Source of the DNA: Calendula officinalis
Taxonomy: Eukaryota > Streptophyta > Magnoliopsida > Asterales > Asteraceae
DNA: 64,000 nt
NCBI GenBank assembly: GCA_963853835.1
Contig: OY970832.1
Location: 7,026,001 to 7,090,000 of the forward strand
Direction of reading: 5' to 3'
In this document: piece after piece, positions 1 to 12,740 of the stretch
Numbering within the stretch: the stretch's first letter is position 1
Layout: every line of letters begins with the position of its first letter
Made by a program: the position numbers and the translations under genes
Notes under the pieces: model-generated
What the model saw: the letters and a program-made list of their open reading frames with translations, nothing else
What the model was told of the DNA's origin: nothing
Databases searched by the model: none

Positions 1-109
1 CATAGGTTTAAGTGTTTGGAGTTTATGATTATTCAAAGATTAGTTGATAAAATGACAAAAAATGATTAGTATTTAAGCTTTACATCTAATTTTAATTTTA
101 CGATTTTAG

Positions 110-250
110 AAACAGGATAACCGGAACCGGCACCGGAACCGGAAGGAACCGGAGGTTCCGGTTCCGGTTCCGAAAATTGAGGAACCGGTACAAGAGGTTC
201 CGGTTCCGGTTCCGGTCGGAACCGGTGGGTACCCGGCTATGCTCACCCCT
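110..250. repeat. GGAACC/GGTTCC low-complexity block
   Basis: The stretch is made almost only of GGAACC and its complement GGTTCC in alternating orientation, so it can fold back on itself. The right edge reads GCTCACCCCTAG, the complement of the CTAGGGGTGAGC cap seen on a CCGAA-rich block at 47.3 kb. No coding potential. The left edge is not sharply defined. Confidence 0.7.
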
Positions 251-430
251 AGCCAAGACATGACTGATTCCAGTCATTCTACTATTTATTATTTATTTGA
301 CACTTGGATATAATGATGGATTCTTGGAGTATAATACCCTTAATCCTCTGTGTATTCTAATAATACATCTTTTAAATTAAAAAGATTGAAGTTATTGTCT
401 CTAACTTATAAGTTTGTATTATGTTTTCAT

Positions 431-982
431 AGAAATGTTCAACTCAATCTTTGATTTTTACGTAGTCTTAAGAGATAAATCTAAGTCATTGTATCAATCA
501 ACCTTAAAATCACCATCACTACCAACATCACATTTGATTCAACACATCAACACCACCACCACCTCATGTATATTAAATCACATGTGATTGCACACCGCCG
601 ACCACCACCACCCCATGTGTATTAAATCACATGTTATTCAACACCGCCGACCACCACTACCACCACCAACCTCTGTCGGTCACCATCTCCACCACCGGCA
701 ACCACTCGCTACCATCAGTTGCTTTCAATCACATGTGATTGTGTATCCAACCACATGTGATTACGGTGGCCGGAGGCGGCGGTCGGCGGCGATGGGGCGG
801 CAGTGGCCGGCGTTGTTGGTTGTATATTGATACACATGTGATTTGATGATAGTGGTGGTTGTATATTGAATCAAATGTGATTTGATGATGGTGATGGTTA
901 AGGATTCTTTTAATTCAATGACTAAGATTTATTCTTTTGAACTTTATAAAAATAAAGAAAATCCTTGAATACAACTCTATAT
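431..982. mobile_element. Mutator-like foldback element, decayed copy A
   Basis: The outer ~60 bases on each side are imperfect inverted copies: both carry a GTTCAA core and a TAAATCTAAGTCATTG-like stretch. The interior is rich in CACC/GGTGG runs and has four perfect copies of the palindrome CACATGTG. It shares TIR style and interior with the better-preserved element at 2057-2941. A clear target duplication was not found, so the ends are approximate. A short open frame at 588-830 is a by-product of the CACC-rich sequence. Confidence 0.5.
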
Positions 983-1487
983 GTTCAGTGTAATCCTTAA
1001 TTTTTATACAATCCTAAGGAACATATTTCAACCGTTTATCAATAATAATCAATAGTTAATATTAATCAAATAATTTTTACATGGAGTCCATCACAACCAT
1101 CACGAAAACCACATCAATGTCATATCAAATTTCAATTCAACGCCAACATATCGTGTACTTTGTTTGATAAAACAAATTAATAAAAGTAACTTTTTTTTAG
1201 GAAATACTTTGTTTTCACTTCATACCACTCTCAAAACTATAATCGTATTTAATATAAGAAACAAATTAAATAAGAGTCCAGTCAAAATTAAAGTACAAAT
1301 ATGTAATGTAATTTAGTACGTAGTCCATAATTTATTTGCACTTTAATTAGTAAATAAAATAAAAAGTAAATTCTTTTAGAGTAAATTAAAAAATAAATTT
1401 AAAACAAACATCCCTTAGACTTGATAGCCTTTAAATGGACATTTAGATGTTTCACACGCAAAATCACGAACTTTCCTATTTTAACAA

Positions 1488-1691
1488 GTGATTTTCTAAC
1501 ATGTGCATTAGGGCATATGATTATGTGTATTAAAGTAACTAATAATTCTAAATGATGGATTAATAAACATTAATGAAGCATATTCTTAACTTTTCTGGAA
1601 ATGCATTAAATGACTTCTTAAATTTCAATGATAATTTTAAGTTAATTAAATGTTATAATCATGTGCCCTGGGACACATTTTAAAAAGACCC
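1488..1691. mobile_element. MITE with 9-bp target duplication (Mutator-like size)
   Basis: A 204-bp element with imperfect ~40-bp terminal inverted repeats sharing a GGGCAYATGATTAT core. It is flanked by a perfect 9-bp direct repeat, TTTTAACAA, at 1479-1487 and 1692-1700, which is the size made by Mutator-like transposases. It belongs to the same family as the element at 14965-15171. It has no coding content and must have been mobilised in trans. Confidence 0.75.
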
Positions 1692-1848
1692 TTTTAACAA
1701 AACCAATTATTAATAAAATTTCCTTTTTTGTATGTTTAGTAGAACCCTTTAATACTCCATACATCTCATATTAACTGTCTTATTTTATCCCAAATTAGAT
1801 ATCAATTTCCAAATAGAAACAAATCAATTCATTTATGGTAAGCTAATA

Positions 1849-2044
1849 CTCCCTCCATCTCATTTTTATTGTTAATGTTTCCTTTTTTTAATGTTCAAAA
1901 ATGACTGTTAACTTGAAAATTCAACCAATCAAAAAACACTTAAGTGGTAAAGATAAAATTTTATTGGTTGCACGGTATAATAAATGCATTTTTCTTAGAC
2001 TGTGTGATAATCAAATGTGGACAATAATTTTGGGACGGAGGGAG
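1849..2044. mobile_element. Stowaway-type MITE
   Basis: A 196-bp element beginning CTCCCTCCATCTCA and ending TGGGACGGAGGGAG, the typical Stowaway (Tc1/mariner) terminal inverted repeat. It is flanked by TA at 1847-1848 and 2045-2046, the expected 2-bp duplication. No coding content. Confidence 0.88.
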
Positions 2045-2056
2045 TATAAGATTATA

Positions 2057-2941
2057 GAGTTGTGTTCAACGTAGTCTAAGGGTTTTGTAAAGTCCTAAGG
2101 GACAAATCCTAGCCATTGGGATCAAAATGGTCAATATCAAATCCCTTAGACACTATCACCTCCGACCACCACCGACCACCTCCGGCCGTCGAACACCGCC
2201 GTCCACCACCACTGACAGTGGTGGTGGGGCTGGTGGGGGTATTGATGTATTGAAACACATGTGATTCACTAAAACATGGGATCATATGAACTACGAATCA
2301 CATGTGTTTCAAAAGGTGAAACACATGTGATTCACTAAAACATCGATTCTAAAATGCAGACGAGCATAATACTTCGAATCACATGTGTTTCAAGTAACGA
2401 AACACATGTGATTCACTAAAAACAAGAGTTTCTAAAAACATGGGAGCATACGAACTACGAATCACATGTGTTTCAAGTCACGAAACACATGTGATTCACT
2501 AAAAACAAAGGTTCCAAAATTCAGACCACCATATTACTTCGAATCATATGTGTTTCAAGTCACGAAACACATGTGAGGTTTACTAAAAATAGGAGTTTCT
2601 AAATACAGAGGAGCGTACGAACTATGAATCACATATGTTACAAAAGGTGAAACGCATGTGATTCACTAAAAATAGGGGTTCCAAAATACAGACGAGCATA
2701 TTACCTCGAATCACATGTGTTTCAAGTCACGACCAGCACCGCCGGTCACCACCACCGACCACCTCCGGCCGCCGTCGCCGGACGCCGGTGGTGGTGGGGT
2801 ATTGATGTATTGAATCACATGTGTTGATAATGGTGGTTGTGGTTTGAATAGTGATCCAGACCTTTGACTTTTTCTTGATCCAAGGGCTAATAATTATCCC
2901 TTGGACTTTAAAAAATCCTTAGACTACTTTGAACAAGCCAC
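2057..2941. mobile_element. Mutator-like foldback element, copy B
   Basis: An ~885-bp element with ~60-bp imperfect inverted ends (both read GTTCAANGTAGTCTAAGG inward). It is flanked by a perfect 10-bp direct repeat, TAAGATTATA, at 2047-2056 and 2942-2951. The subterminal zones are complementary CCACC- and GGTGG-rich tracts, so the whole element can fold into a long hairpin. The core is an ~82-bp tandem repeat listed separately. The left target duplication directly abuts the Stowaway element. No transposase is encoded. The superfamily is inferred from duplication size only. Confidence 0.7.
2250..2730. repeat. ~82-bp tandem repeat carrying CACATGTG pairs
   Basis: About six units of ~82 bp; the GAATCACATGTG start recurs at 2295, 2376, 2459, 2541, 2626 and 2708. 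Each unit has two CACATGTG-type palindromes, one followed by TTTCAAGTCACG and one by ATTCACTAAAA. Eight perfect copies plus three degenerate ones lie within the repeat array, and two more lie near its edges, giving ten perfect copies in the host element. Confidence 0.85.
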
Positions 2942-3386
2942 TAAGATTATATTGATAAATAATGTAATGATTACTATATTTTGAAAATTGTGTACATTTT
3001 GTTTAGTGAACATCTACATGCGAATGAGGGGAGAAAGTATCAATTACTTATAATGTTGGCGGTAATTGGACCCAACTTCTGGAAATAATAAAAGGCCATG
3101 GAGATTACAGAATTTTAATAATTTTATCATTCATTAAAATAATATAAGTCTTAAAGTTTTGTATGTACTTGTTAAAATTATTTAACGTTATCTGAATCTG
3201 GACTTTTATTTAATTATTTGATAAATAATGTTAATCAAAGATGGAAGAAGCCAAGAATTTGAGTCAATAGACAATATCTCAATGTCCGGTCATCCATCCA
3301 AAACATCTTGTACCCATCGAAAATAGACGTCCATGTCGGCCAGTGACGTGGCACGGATAGGAACCATGATAGCACATGTCGCTAAA

Positions 3387-5260
3387 TGTCACATCCCGCT
3401 AAAAATGATTTTATAGTAATAAATGATTTGCGGAAGAACGGGATGTAACATTCATGAGTAACACAACAATGATTAATGGGAACATTTAATAGTTTTAAAA
3501 TGAAATTAAATACTTGAAATAAGTATTATCCAAAATTTTTATTTAATTGAAAAAAAAATAAACTAAAAATGAATGTTTGAAAATGAAAAGACGTTCGTGA
3601 CATCCCGACAATATGCATGCTCATGATCCAAAGTCTAAGGACTCAATGCTTCTCCTATTTACCTGAAAAACATATATAAAACGATCAACAAAATTGTTGA
3701 GTGAATCCACAGGTTTAATATTAGTTTTGAAATACAAGGTTTTGTAAGCTAAACGTTGTAAAATCGTGTAAAAAAATGTTATTTGAAAACGATTTGAAGT
3801 ACAAAGTTTTTGTGCGCCAACCGGCATGAATTGTATAATAAAATATAGATTTGTGTTACCCAAAATGTTTATGTGCCAATAAGGCAAAATATGTGTGATG
3901 ATAAGATGTTCAAAAAATGATTTGATATAAAAAAATGTTAAAATAAAATTTGATATGTAAAGACATGTAAGTAAACAAAATAGTAAGATTGTAAAGAGTA
4001 GTAAATATTGAAAATGCATGACTGGTGTCCCCAACAGTTAGCTACGCCATTGAGTTAATATGCCGACCCTAAGCTCATAATCAAACTGCAACTCTAAGTG
4101 TGATGTTTCTGTTCCCTAAGATATGCACTCCCCTGACGGTTGGGTAGAACCGTTAAAGTAACAACAAAAATGTGGGAGGAAGAGTCTCAGCCAATGGTAC
4201 CATCTGCATATCCAGGGCCTAGTCGCAACTAGCTAAGATTATGACATGTAAGCATCTACCTATGCACTACACCTACTTAGTCCGAGCATAAAGACTGTTT
4301 GTCATGGTTTGAATAATGTATCATCACAATAAAAATAATGTAAGCATTTAATAAAAAAAACAGTTTATGTTTTTCACCCCAAAGATTTGTAAAAACAGTA
4401 AATAAAAATACGGTAAAAAGTGGGGCTGTGGACTCACCTGATGCAAAGCTTCCAAAATGCAAATAAGTAAAATGCAAGATCCAACCAAACGACTTCTAGT
4501 GACCTAAATGCATGAAAGTAAACTTATGAGCGATACGTCGGTGACATTATTGAAGTTATATTGTATGTGAAATATATTTGATGTGTATTTTAAGGGTTTT
4601 AGAAATTGGTTTGCTTAAATCAAAATAATGAGTAGTCCGTAGTTGTATAAATAAAATAAAATATAAATAATTTTGATTAATTAATAAATTAGATAAATAC
4701 ATCACTAAATAATTAATGAAATAAATAATTATATAATTAGTAACTGATTTATTTATAGAAAAAGATAACTAAGAATTAATATAAATAAATAATAAATAGT
4801 TAAAATAATTGCATATGTTTTGATTTTTCAAGAAATAAGTTTTAAGTTAAGCAAAAATCTTTAAAGAAAACGTTGGCTGGGTTTTCTGACCATATCACTT
4901 GAGCTGACAACGTAGGAAGAAAGAAAAAAAAAAACGAGAACTCTGCTAGTTGTCGCCGGGATATTTTTAGTTTGGCCTGGTCGCTTGAGTTGTTGCCTTG
5001 ACGTTGGAATCCTTGAGTTCGCCAGAAAAAGAAGAGGCTGCCTGCTTGAGTTTGCGTCGCTGCCTAAGCTTGCCGGATATTACAAAAGAAGTGATTGTGG
5101 TTTTCTGGTCTTTAATTTCGAAGAGGGAACAAGGTGGGGTCGGCGGCAATAATGGGTGAGGAATAGGGTTTGTAGGTTTCTTGGTGGTAATTGGTAGTCC
5201 TTCATTGGTTGCATTTTATATTAAATATAATATTATGTTCAATTTAGCAACTCGGATGAG
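3387..5260. other. Gene-free stretch, possible decayed LTR-type sequence
   Basis: No exon structure or convincing protein. The stretch contains TGTCACATCCCGC at 3387, GTGACATCCCGAC near 3604 and GTACC/GGTAGAACCG patches, similar in style to plant Ty3/gypsy LTRs (TG plus a CCCG motif). No second LTR, primer site or target duplication could be found. A remnant or solo LTR is a guess. Short AT-rich open frames here (for example 3621-4034, minus) look like chance. Confidence 0.25.
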
Positions 5261-6290
5261 AAGGAAAGCAAATAAATAAATTAAAGTCCATTGGATATTT
5301 AAATGGTTTATATTGATACGCGGATATTGTTACATTTGTCTGGTAAAATATTTTAACCGAGGTTTTATTTGGTTCTTGATGATGATTATTTCCTGACTGA
5401 AATTTAAGAGTTCAAATATACTTTTGATAGTTTTCAGTGTTTTCGTATTATACCGGGTGCTAAATGTTGTCACTTCTTTAGTTTATCACGTATAATGTTT
5501 CATACTCTGATTTTTGTATCGGTTTGTTTGGTTGAGCTATTGTATGATTATAAATTTTTATGTTTTTGATTTGTTTCATAATCATGTTAAGTCACAAACT
5601 CGCTAAATATACAGCTCTAACTATATGAGACACAAACTACCATGTGCATAAATAATGATGATGTGTACTAATGAAACATGATATAAGGGTTTTTCTAATC
5701 TTAATTGCGATCTAGTTGATATCATATATGATATTAGGGTTTTACTCTATACTCAAATGTAAATAAATGCTTTCATAAATTTAATTAGGGTTATAGTACA
5801 CTATTAAGGTTACAATAAATGTCAAATTAAATGTCTATATTTTAGGGTTGTACATCCATTTTTATTTGACCACATTTCTGATCCCTATTTGCATTTGTAA
5901 GGAGTGTAAATCCACTCGGACCAATCAAGTTTAAACTTCATGCAATCATGCCCCAATTGTAAATCCAAGTGAACGAAAGTAGTTTAACCTTTCTTGCTTT
6001 TTACATATATATTTTTACCGCCTTTAAAAAAATCGAAAGATCAGTACTTCGTAGTCATGTGTTCTTAAAGGTAAATTGGACCATAGACTGGGATTTCTGT
6101 CCATAATCCGTCGCTAAATCCTCTTAGTGACAAATTACTAGACGGAAAATTGGTTTGTAATTGTAAACCTCGGCCGTCAATTTCCAACTGACATTAGCTA
6201 AGGGTTTTTAAATTACCATTAAAAACTTCCATCACTAGAAACAACCTACCGAATTTACATTACATATCCTCTAATGACTAACCATCAATA
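5261..6290. other. AT-rich intergenic DNA, nothing recognised
   Basis: No ORF of note, no RNA gene and no clear repeat boundary was seen. Confidence 0.5.
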
Positions 6291-6298
6291 ACACCATA

Positions 6299-6476
6299 CA
6301 AGGGAGGACCTAGTATGGTGCCCGGGGTTGTCCGTGCAACCCCTGAAACTTTTCCGAATAGTGTAAAAATAGGGTTAAAATTTTTAAATTTTCTTTTTAT
6401 TAGTGTATGTGCAACTCCTGAGAAAAAAATGTGCAACCGTTGACACCCCTCAACTTTTTCTCTGAGTCCGCCACTG
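6299..6476. mobile_element. hAT-type MITE with perfect 8-bp target duplication
   Basis: A 178-bp element whose left end reads CAAGGGAGGACCTAG and whose right end, read inward, is CAGTGGCGGACTCAG. It is flanked by ACACCATA at both 6291-6298 and 6477-6484, the 8-bp duplication typical of hAT elements. CAGTGGCGGA-type ends are common on plant hAT MITEs. It lies ~325 bp upstream of the dioxygenase pseudogene. Confidence 0.85.
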
Positions 6477-6800
6477 ACACCATAAAATATCACGTTATAG
6501 TCCACACTCACAACTACTGATAGAATTTTCCAATTTAAAAAAATAAAAAATAACTAACATCTCTCCTATAGGAACCACGAACTCGTGGTGGGGGCGAGTG
6601 CGGAGTCTCTTAACATTTCTTATCTCATGTTTTGTAATAGTATCATGGTTGTATTTTCTTCGTTTATCATTACCATTTCAGAAAGAAAGAAAAAAAAGTA
6701 GTCAATTATTTTATCGTGACTTTTTGTTGTTGTTATAAATGGTGGAACAAGTTGGTCATAAAACACACAAAATTAAGCATAGAGAGAGAAAGTGATCGAG

Positions 6801-9800
6801 ATGGCAAGAGCAACATGTGGGCTTTCCACCGTAAGATGTTCAACTAGTAATCATCCCATCGGTTTTAAAGAAGATCTCAAGGCAGAAGGCCGCCCATGTT
6901 CTGTTAAGGTATTTAAACTCAAACTCAAAATTTCACCTTTCTAACAATCTTACAAATCGAAACCATCCGACGGTATCAGTATGATTTTCATTTTATCTGC
7001 TCTTTATTAAGAATATATTTTTAGTTGATATGGATCTTCTTACATTTAGATCTTGTAAATATTGATCTTTTACACATGCAACTTTCAAAGTACTGGAATA
7101 TACTATTAATCACTCTTCAAACTTGGGACCAAAAAATCATCAAAAAGTTGTAAATATTGAATAGTAATAATGATAAATTATTGATTGATGGGAACAAGGA
7201 TATTTATTAAATAAAAGTAAATGAGGTCCATTCATATATGGTGCTACAAGAAAAGGATATGTGTGGGATATCATAAAATAGCCAGCTGCTATCATATGGT
7301 CAATATGGAATGATAGAGGTACGTAACAGTACTTTCTTAAGTTTGAAGTGGGCAGTCACCTACTGTGACATTTAGGGAGATTATATTTATATCATACAAA
7401 CTTATTCACACATCATACTATACAAATTTTAAAGAATACTATACAAGTATACCAAAACATAGATTGTTGTATATGTACCAAACCATAGATCGATTGTTGA
7501 ACGGTTCTTGAACGCTTTTAAGTATATGGCTAGTTATGTTTTTCATCTTTCTTTTCCTCAACATATCGAACAGAGGTTGAAGAGCTTATGTGTTATAATT
7601 GCTAGCAATGCCTAGCTTTTTAATCAGTTAACTCCGTTTAATGTTATTGATCAATATATATGTGTAAACTTGAAATACTAGGATTTTTAATAATGTCTTA
7701 ATTTGTTTTCTTCTAAACTCATTATCAATCATTTTAAGCAGCCTGCAGCCACACGAAAGCTGGAGAAATCCACCCTTAAAATCGAAGCTGGAAAAGCCAT
7801 CAAGACGGCGTCATTGGCAATATTAAACAATGTTGTAGATTCCATCTTTCGATTTGTGGACCAACCCATGCTTCCTTCACAGGTAGAGAAATTTTCACCT
7901 GCAGTAGTATTCTTTTTGAGGTCGCCCCAAGGGTCAGCTTGGGGTCAGGGGGGACACCCTCGTGGGGTCTGGAGCAGAAAGCTGAAATAAAAATGAATTT
8001 AAGATAAGAGACTCTTTTTGTTGACTCGAAATAGAAGTATGAATGGTCCCCAAAACACTTGTATTTGATGTCCTTCATCCTTCCGAATTGTAAACGTTTT
8101 GAATATCTTTTTGCTAATATCTAATTTTTAATATATTGAGTTTGACAAACTTAATTATATATTTGCAGAGAAACTTCGCGCCAGTTGAGGAGATTGGTGA
8201 ACTTGAAAAAGTTGATTGTTGTCAAGGCCAAATACCGAAAGACTTTCCAGAGGGCGTTTATATTAGAAATGGTATCTTCTTTTTTACTTCTTATACATGC
8301 TTAATAATTTATATTCGGTTTTTACATATAAAATTACTAAAACATACAAGAGCAGAGCCTACCGACTAAACACATGACAATGCCCATTACTGATGTAGAG
8401 TAAAAACAAAAATACATATGAGTACGTGCTTCAAAATCTATACATGAATTTTGGAAGAAAAAAATAACTAACTTTTATAAAAATTAAAACTAAAACTTCA
8501 ACTGTATCAAACAAACTCTAAATAAAACCTAGATTTTCGAGTAAGCCAAGAACAACAAACAAGACGAAAATTAGGCTTAAAAAAAGTATAAAAATTAAAC
8601 AAAAAAACTTTAAAACGCAAATAACTACCAAAACACAACATTTTTGGTCCCGAAAATTCTGTAAACCACCTATGGTTGTTTACATGATGTAGTCCTCATC
8701 GCTATCGCTAGCTTCAATTCCTGAGTGGAGACTTAGGCCATGTTTCCTTATTGACTTATCTACTTTCAAAAAAGAGTTTTGTAAAGTAAGTCCTCCTGAA
8801 AACTCCTTTATAAAGGCTTTTAAGTTAACTACCCAAACACCTTTTTAGCTTATTAACTTCTTGAAAAACCAATGAGTTAATAACTCACTTTTTAAATCAC
8901 ATCCAAACATGCCCTTATAGCAAAACTTTTTCTCATTTTAGTGCAACCTGGCCTCACTCATCATTCTGGCCTGCATCAGCTACATAGTTATATAGTAGTA
9001 TAAGATAATGATGAGCAATAAAAAAAATTAATTGGAGAGAATATCGAAAGATTGTAAAGACAATCCTACCAAATCCTCTGTTTGGTGGGTTAAAGAATGC
9101 AGAATCAATGTTTGGAAAAACGGACAGTTTATGGGTTGAAGGAGAAGGGATGCTTTATATTTCTCTAGAGATCCACAAGGAAATTGGAGCTTTTACTACA
9201 AAAATAGATACAGATACATATAAGATGGAATCCAAAAGGAAGAAACCTGCTTAGTTGCAGACGGAGATGCTAAAGCTATGGATTATTTTTTAACAAGGTA
9301 CCTACCATTTCCCGTATTTTATAGATAGTTTACATTTAGACTATTTGTATAACTAAATTATACCTAACACTAATAGTGACTTGGTCTAATTAATTTGTGA
9401 GTTTGGTAGATGAGATTTGGGCAAGATAACAAGATTCACGAGTGTATTTGAGCACGGTGGAAAGCACTATTCTGTTGCTGAGAACTATGTTCCGCAAGAG
9501 ATTGACATAACTACCCTTGAAACTTATGATAATTGGAACCCTAGTGGAGCTTGGTCACGTGCCTTCACATCCCACCCAAAGGTTGGAATTTAATACATTT
9601 ATTTCACCTTTAATTTGTACATAAATGTATAAACAAGATATGAGAACCACAAACTTATAGAAAAATGATTTCCGGCCATTATGTGTAGCAAGCACCAGGA
9701 ACAGGGGAACTGGTTACCGTTGGGTTTGAGCCCTTATTGTGTTGTGGGCAGGTACTACACATGACAAACGGATATATAGTGATTTATGGGTTTTGTGTTT

Positions 9801-11766
9801 CTCATCATTCTATAGCCGATGGAAAAGAACTAGTTCACAAATTGGACTTACAACTAGATCATTGTTCAGTTTTCCATGAAGTTGGTGTTACAAACAAGTG
9901 AGTTGCATTCCTATTAGTGATTTGGATTAATTGCAGAAATATGATGGAGCTAATTATTTGCTTTCTTTTTTAGGTACAACATATTAATTGATTCCATGCT
10001 GACACTAAGTACGGAAAGGGTAATGAAAGGAGGCCAGTAAGTACCATTCCATGGGCTCTAGAGCTTGCCAATATCAACCACAAATGCATAAAGAAATTAA
10101 AATGAAAAATAAAACAATTTTTAAATTTGTAATTGGTTATTCAAGTACGAGAGGGAGAAAGATGCAAGGATTGCAGTGATTCCTCGTTATGGTGAAGCAG
10201 ACTCAACTAAGTGGTTTCACATACAACCTTGTGTTACTTACCACCTAATCAACACCTTTGAAGATGGGAATGAGGTGCCTATCTTATCAATTTTCTTAAT
10301 AACATTATCTAAACTTCAAGATTAATATATTGTTATGTTCTCCTTAAATTCTCGATCTCCTACTTAACGACATGATCAAGTGGGTAATTAGGAGGATATA
10401 TATACCATTCATTATTAAAACTTTAAACACATTAATTTAGGAGTAAATTTCAGAGGTATTTATGCCTACTAAATGTACCTATCAATTTGATGATAACAAG
10501 TGTCAAAATCAAGGGATGATATGAAGAGAGAATTAATGGATGACACATGTCAAGTTTAAAAGTGAGTAGGCCTATGGGTAGACACAAATATCATATTCTT
10601 CTAGACCCTAATTACATGGCATTTGTTATGTACAAAAAATAAAAAATAGGTTGTTGTACGAGGATAATGAGGCGGACCAGATTGGGGTGAGGATAAATTT
10701 GAGTGGTTCTCACGAGGATTTAATTTTAAACAAGCCAACAACCGCCATAATGAGAGTGGGGATCTAAAGAAGAAGGAATGTTGTTTACTCGTGTTAGGGA
10801 ATGGAATGGAGACATTTGAGGTTAAGGAGAGAGATGTAACTGGAACTCAATACTCCATTGATTTTCCAATCATTAATCCAAGGTCTTAAACATCGGCCCA
10901 AGTCATTGATTCCATTGCAAGCTCTAATTCAGGTAATTAATTAATTTAATCCCTACAGCTAGCTTCTTAATTAATTAACAATTAGATATATATTCAATGA
11001 AATATGTTTCAGGGAAAACTAAATATGGTGGAGTAGCCAAATTATACTTTGATTGAGAAGGAAAGCACAGATGGTGAAGTGAAGATATTGGTTACCAAAA
11101 AACAACTTTTGCACAGGGTCGGCTTTTGTAGTCAAACCGGAAGCTGTGGAGGAAGATGACGGTTGGATTCTTGCATTTGCTCAGGCAATGAAACTTCTTA
11201 TGTACGTATAATACACTTATACAGTTACTAGCTAGATATTTGATTAAAAACCACGATGATTCAAAGATTTCAGTCTTCAAATTGGTTAACAAAATAACAC
11301 AAATTTTAGAGAAAAATAAATTTCATAAGATCAAAAACTGAAAATAAATTACAGAATATAAAAAAAACCCTAAATAATGCCTGCATTTTCGAATGAGCTT
11401 AAAACACAAACGGGGGGCCTAATACCAAATCCAATAATGAGACAAAACTTTAAAATTCAAATAGCTCGTAGCAAAAGTTATGCACATTTTTATGCAGCCC
11501 ATTTTCTAATATGATGGAAGAAACAAAAAGGTATGTTACTTCATATCCGGGCATGAATGATCAATATCTTAACATAAATAAACGCAGAAATTAAGTTGAC
11601 TAGTATGCGAGCTCTTGTTTTATGTTTTTCCTTAAATTTATGATGACATGCAATGCAGGTAATAGTAGTTGATGCTAAGAACTTTGGGGGTGAGCCAGTA
11701 GCGAAAATAAGTCTCCCTCAACGTGTGCCATATGGTCATCATGGATCTTTCTTTTCATCCACATAA
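6801..11766 (+). pseudogene. Carotenoid cleavage dioxygenase pseudogene (zaxinone synthase/CCD1-like)
   Basis: Intact family members are non-haem Fe(II) dioxygenases that cut carotenoids or apocarotenoids. Eleven exon-like blocks can be read: 6801-6908, 7742-7882, 8169-8271, ~9069-9297, 9410-9581, ~9693-9897, 9974-10036, ~10146-10274, 10650-10883, 11013-~11202 and 11659-11766. Diagnostic pieces are NFAPVEEIGE and GVYIRNG (exon 3), PNPLFGG and LWVEGEG (exon 4), EIDITTLETYDNW (exon 5), APGTGELV (exon 6), EWFSRGFN and SIDFPIINP (exon 9), and LPQRVPYG (exon 11). The first three exons join cleanly at GT-AG sites. Exon 4 has at least two frame changes and an in-frame TAG near 9250 and lacks a clean acceptor. 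Exon 5 shifts frame near 9440. Exon 10 has an in-frame TGA near 11053. These lesions should prevent a functional enzyme. Assignment to the zaxinone synthase/CCD1-like branch rests on remembered family sequence. Confidence 0.82.
8736..8914. mobile_element. Tourist-like MITE in a pseudogene intron
   Basis: A 179-bp element with ends GGCCATGTTTCC and, inverted, GGGCATGTTTGG. It is flanked by TTA at 8733-8735 and 8915-8917, the 3-bp duplication of PIF/Harbinger (Tourist) elements. It sits in intron 3 of the dioxygenase pseudogene. Confidence 0.7.
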
Positions 11767-12053
11767 ACTGCTATTAAGCTCACATGAATCAATCTATCCA
11801 ATGTTGATTTAGCTCAAGATTAATTTCTCTGACATCAACTGCACTACCAATATATGAGATTGTACAATCTTATAAATTAATGCTTGCTTTGTGGGTTCAG
11901 GTTTACTTTTACAGTTTGTCGTTTGCTACATTTATATACTTCTTCTACATCGATCTTTACTTTTTTCCATTTTCCTTTTGTTTTAGTTGTTTTTATATGT
12001 TACTAATTAATGTTTAATCAATTAAACAAATGAAATTAATTAATTAAGATATA

Positions 12054-12358
12054 CTTCCTCTGATTCAAAATAAGTGCTACACTTTCCATAAATGGGTGAT
12101 TCAAAATAAGTGTTATACTTTCCATAAATGGCAAAAAATAGTATGACTCACACCCACTAACTATCTACTTTAACAAAGTGAAATGACTCATTTACCCTTA
12201 CTTTTTACTTTTAAACATCATTAACCCCACTTTATTCAAAATATGTGGGATCCATTATCCACTAATCATTCAATTAATCTAATTTAACCATCATTACACT
12301 ATTTTGCTTCAAAAATCGTGAAAGTAGAAGTGTAACACTTATTTTGAATCGGAGGAAG
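12054..12358. mobile_element. Stowaway-like MITE, 305-313 bp family, copy 1
   Basis: Begins CTTCCTCTGATTCAAAATAA and ends with the inverted equivalent, flanked by TA at 12052-12053 and 12359-12360. The interior includes CCACTAACTATCTACTTTAA, shared with the copies at 35631-35943 and 49620-49931. The left end shows a short internal duplication of GATTCAAAATAAGTG. Confidence 0.85.
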
Positions 12359-12399
12359 TAATTCATTTTTATATATTCTTTTTGCTTATTCTATAGTCT

Positions 12400-12740
12400 A
12401 TACTATGGTGAATTTGGTCAAACTTGGTCAAAAGCTAAATTGGATCCTGATTCGAATAGAAAACATGGAAATTGATAGATACCGGATTGGATTGGACCGG
12501 ATCGTAACTGGATTCAAAATGGAATTGGATCATTTTTATGTACATTTACCACTCCAAATCACTTATAAAAACCTGTTAAATAGTGAATCCGGTTTCGTCA
12601 GCTATATGGCAATCCGGTTTCTTAACCGGTTTCCCCCACGATTCCACGAATACTCATCGCGGTCCCAAGCAGGCAGATTCGGATCCAAACCGATCCAATA
12701 GGCTTCAATCTGGTCCAGTTTCGGATCTCAATCAAGTTTT
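12400..12740. repeat. Low-complexity GGATC/CCGGTTT/GGATTC block
   Basis: Loosely repeated TTGGATC, ACCGGAT, CCGGTTT and CGGATCC words in both orientations, similar in character to the GGAACC and CCGAA blocks elsewhere. Two short overlapping open frames on the plus strand here reflect the lack of stop codons in these words. Confidence 0.45.

Noticed and set aside
588..830. 80-codon His/Pro-rich open frame
   Set aside because: Lies in CACC-repeat DNA of a foldback element, with no homologous motif or splice context.
2250..2730. Regular ~82-bp repeats as a CRISPR-like array
   Set aside because: Plant nuclear DNA; the spacers are as conserved as the repeats, no cas genes are present, and the array sits inside a transposon.
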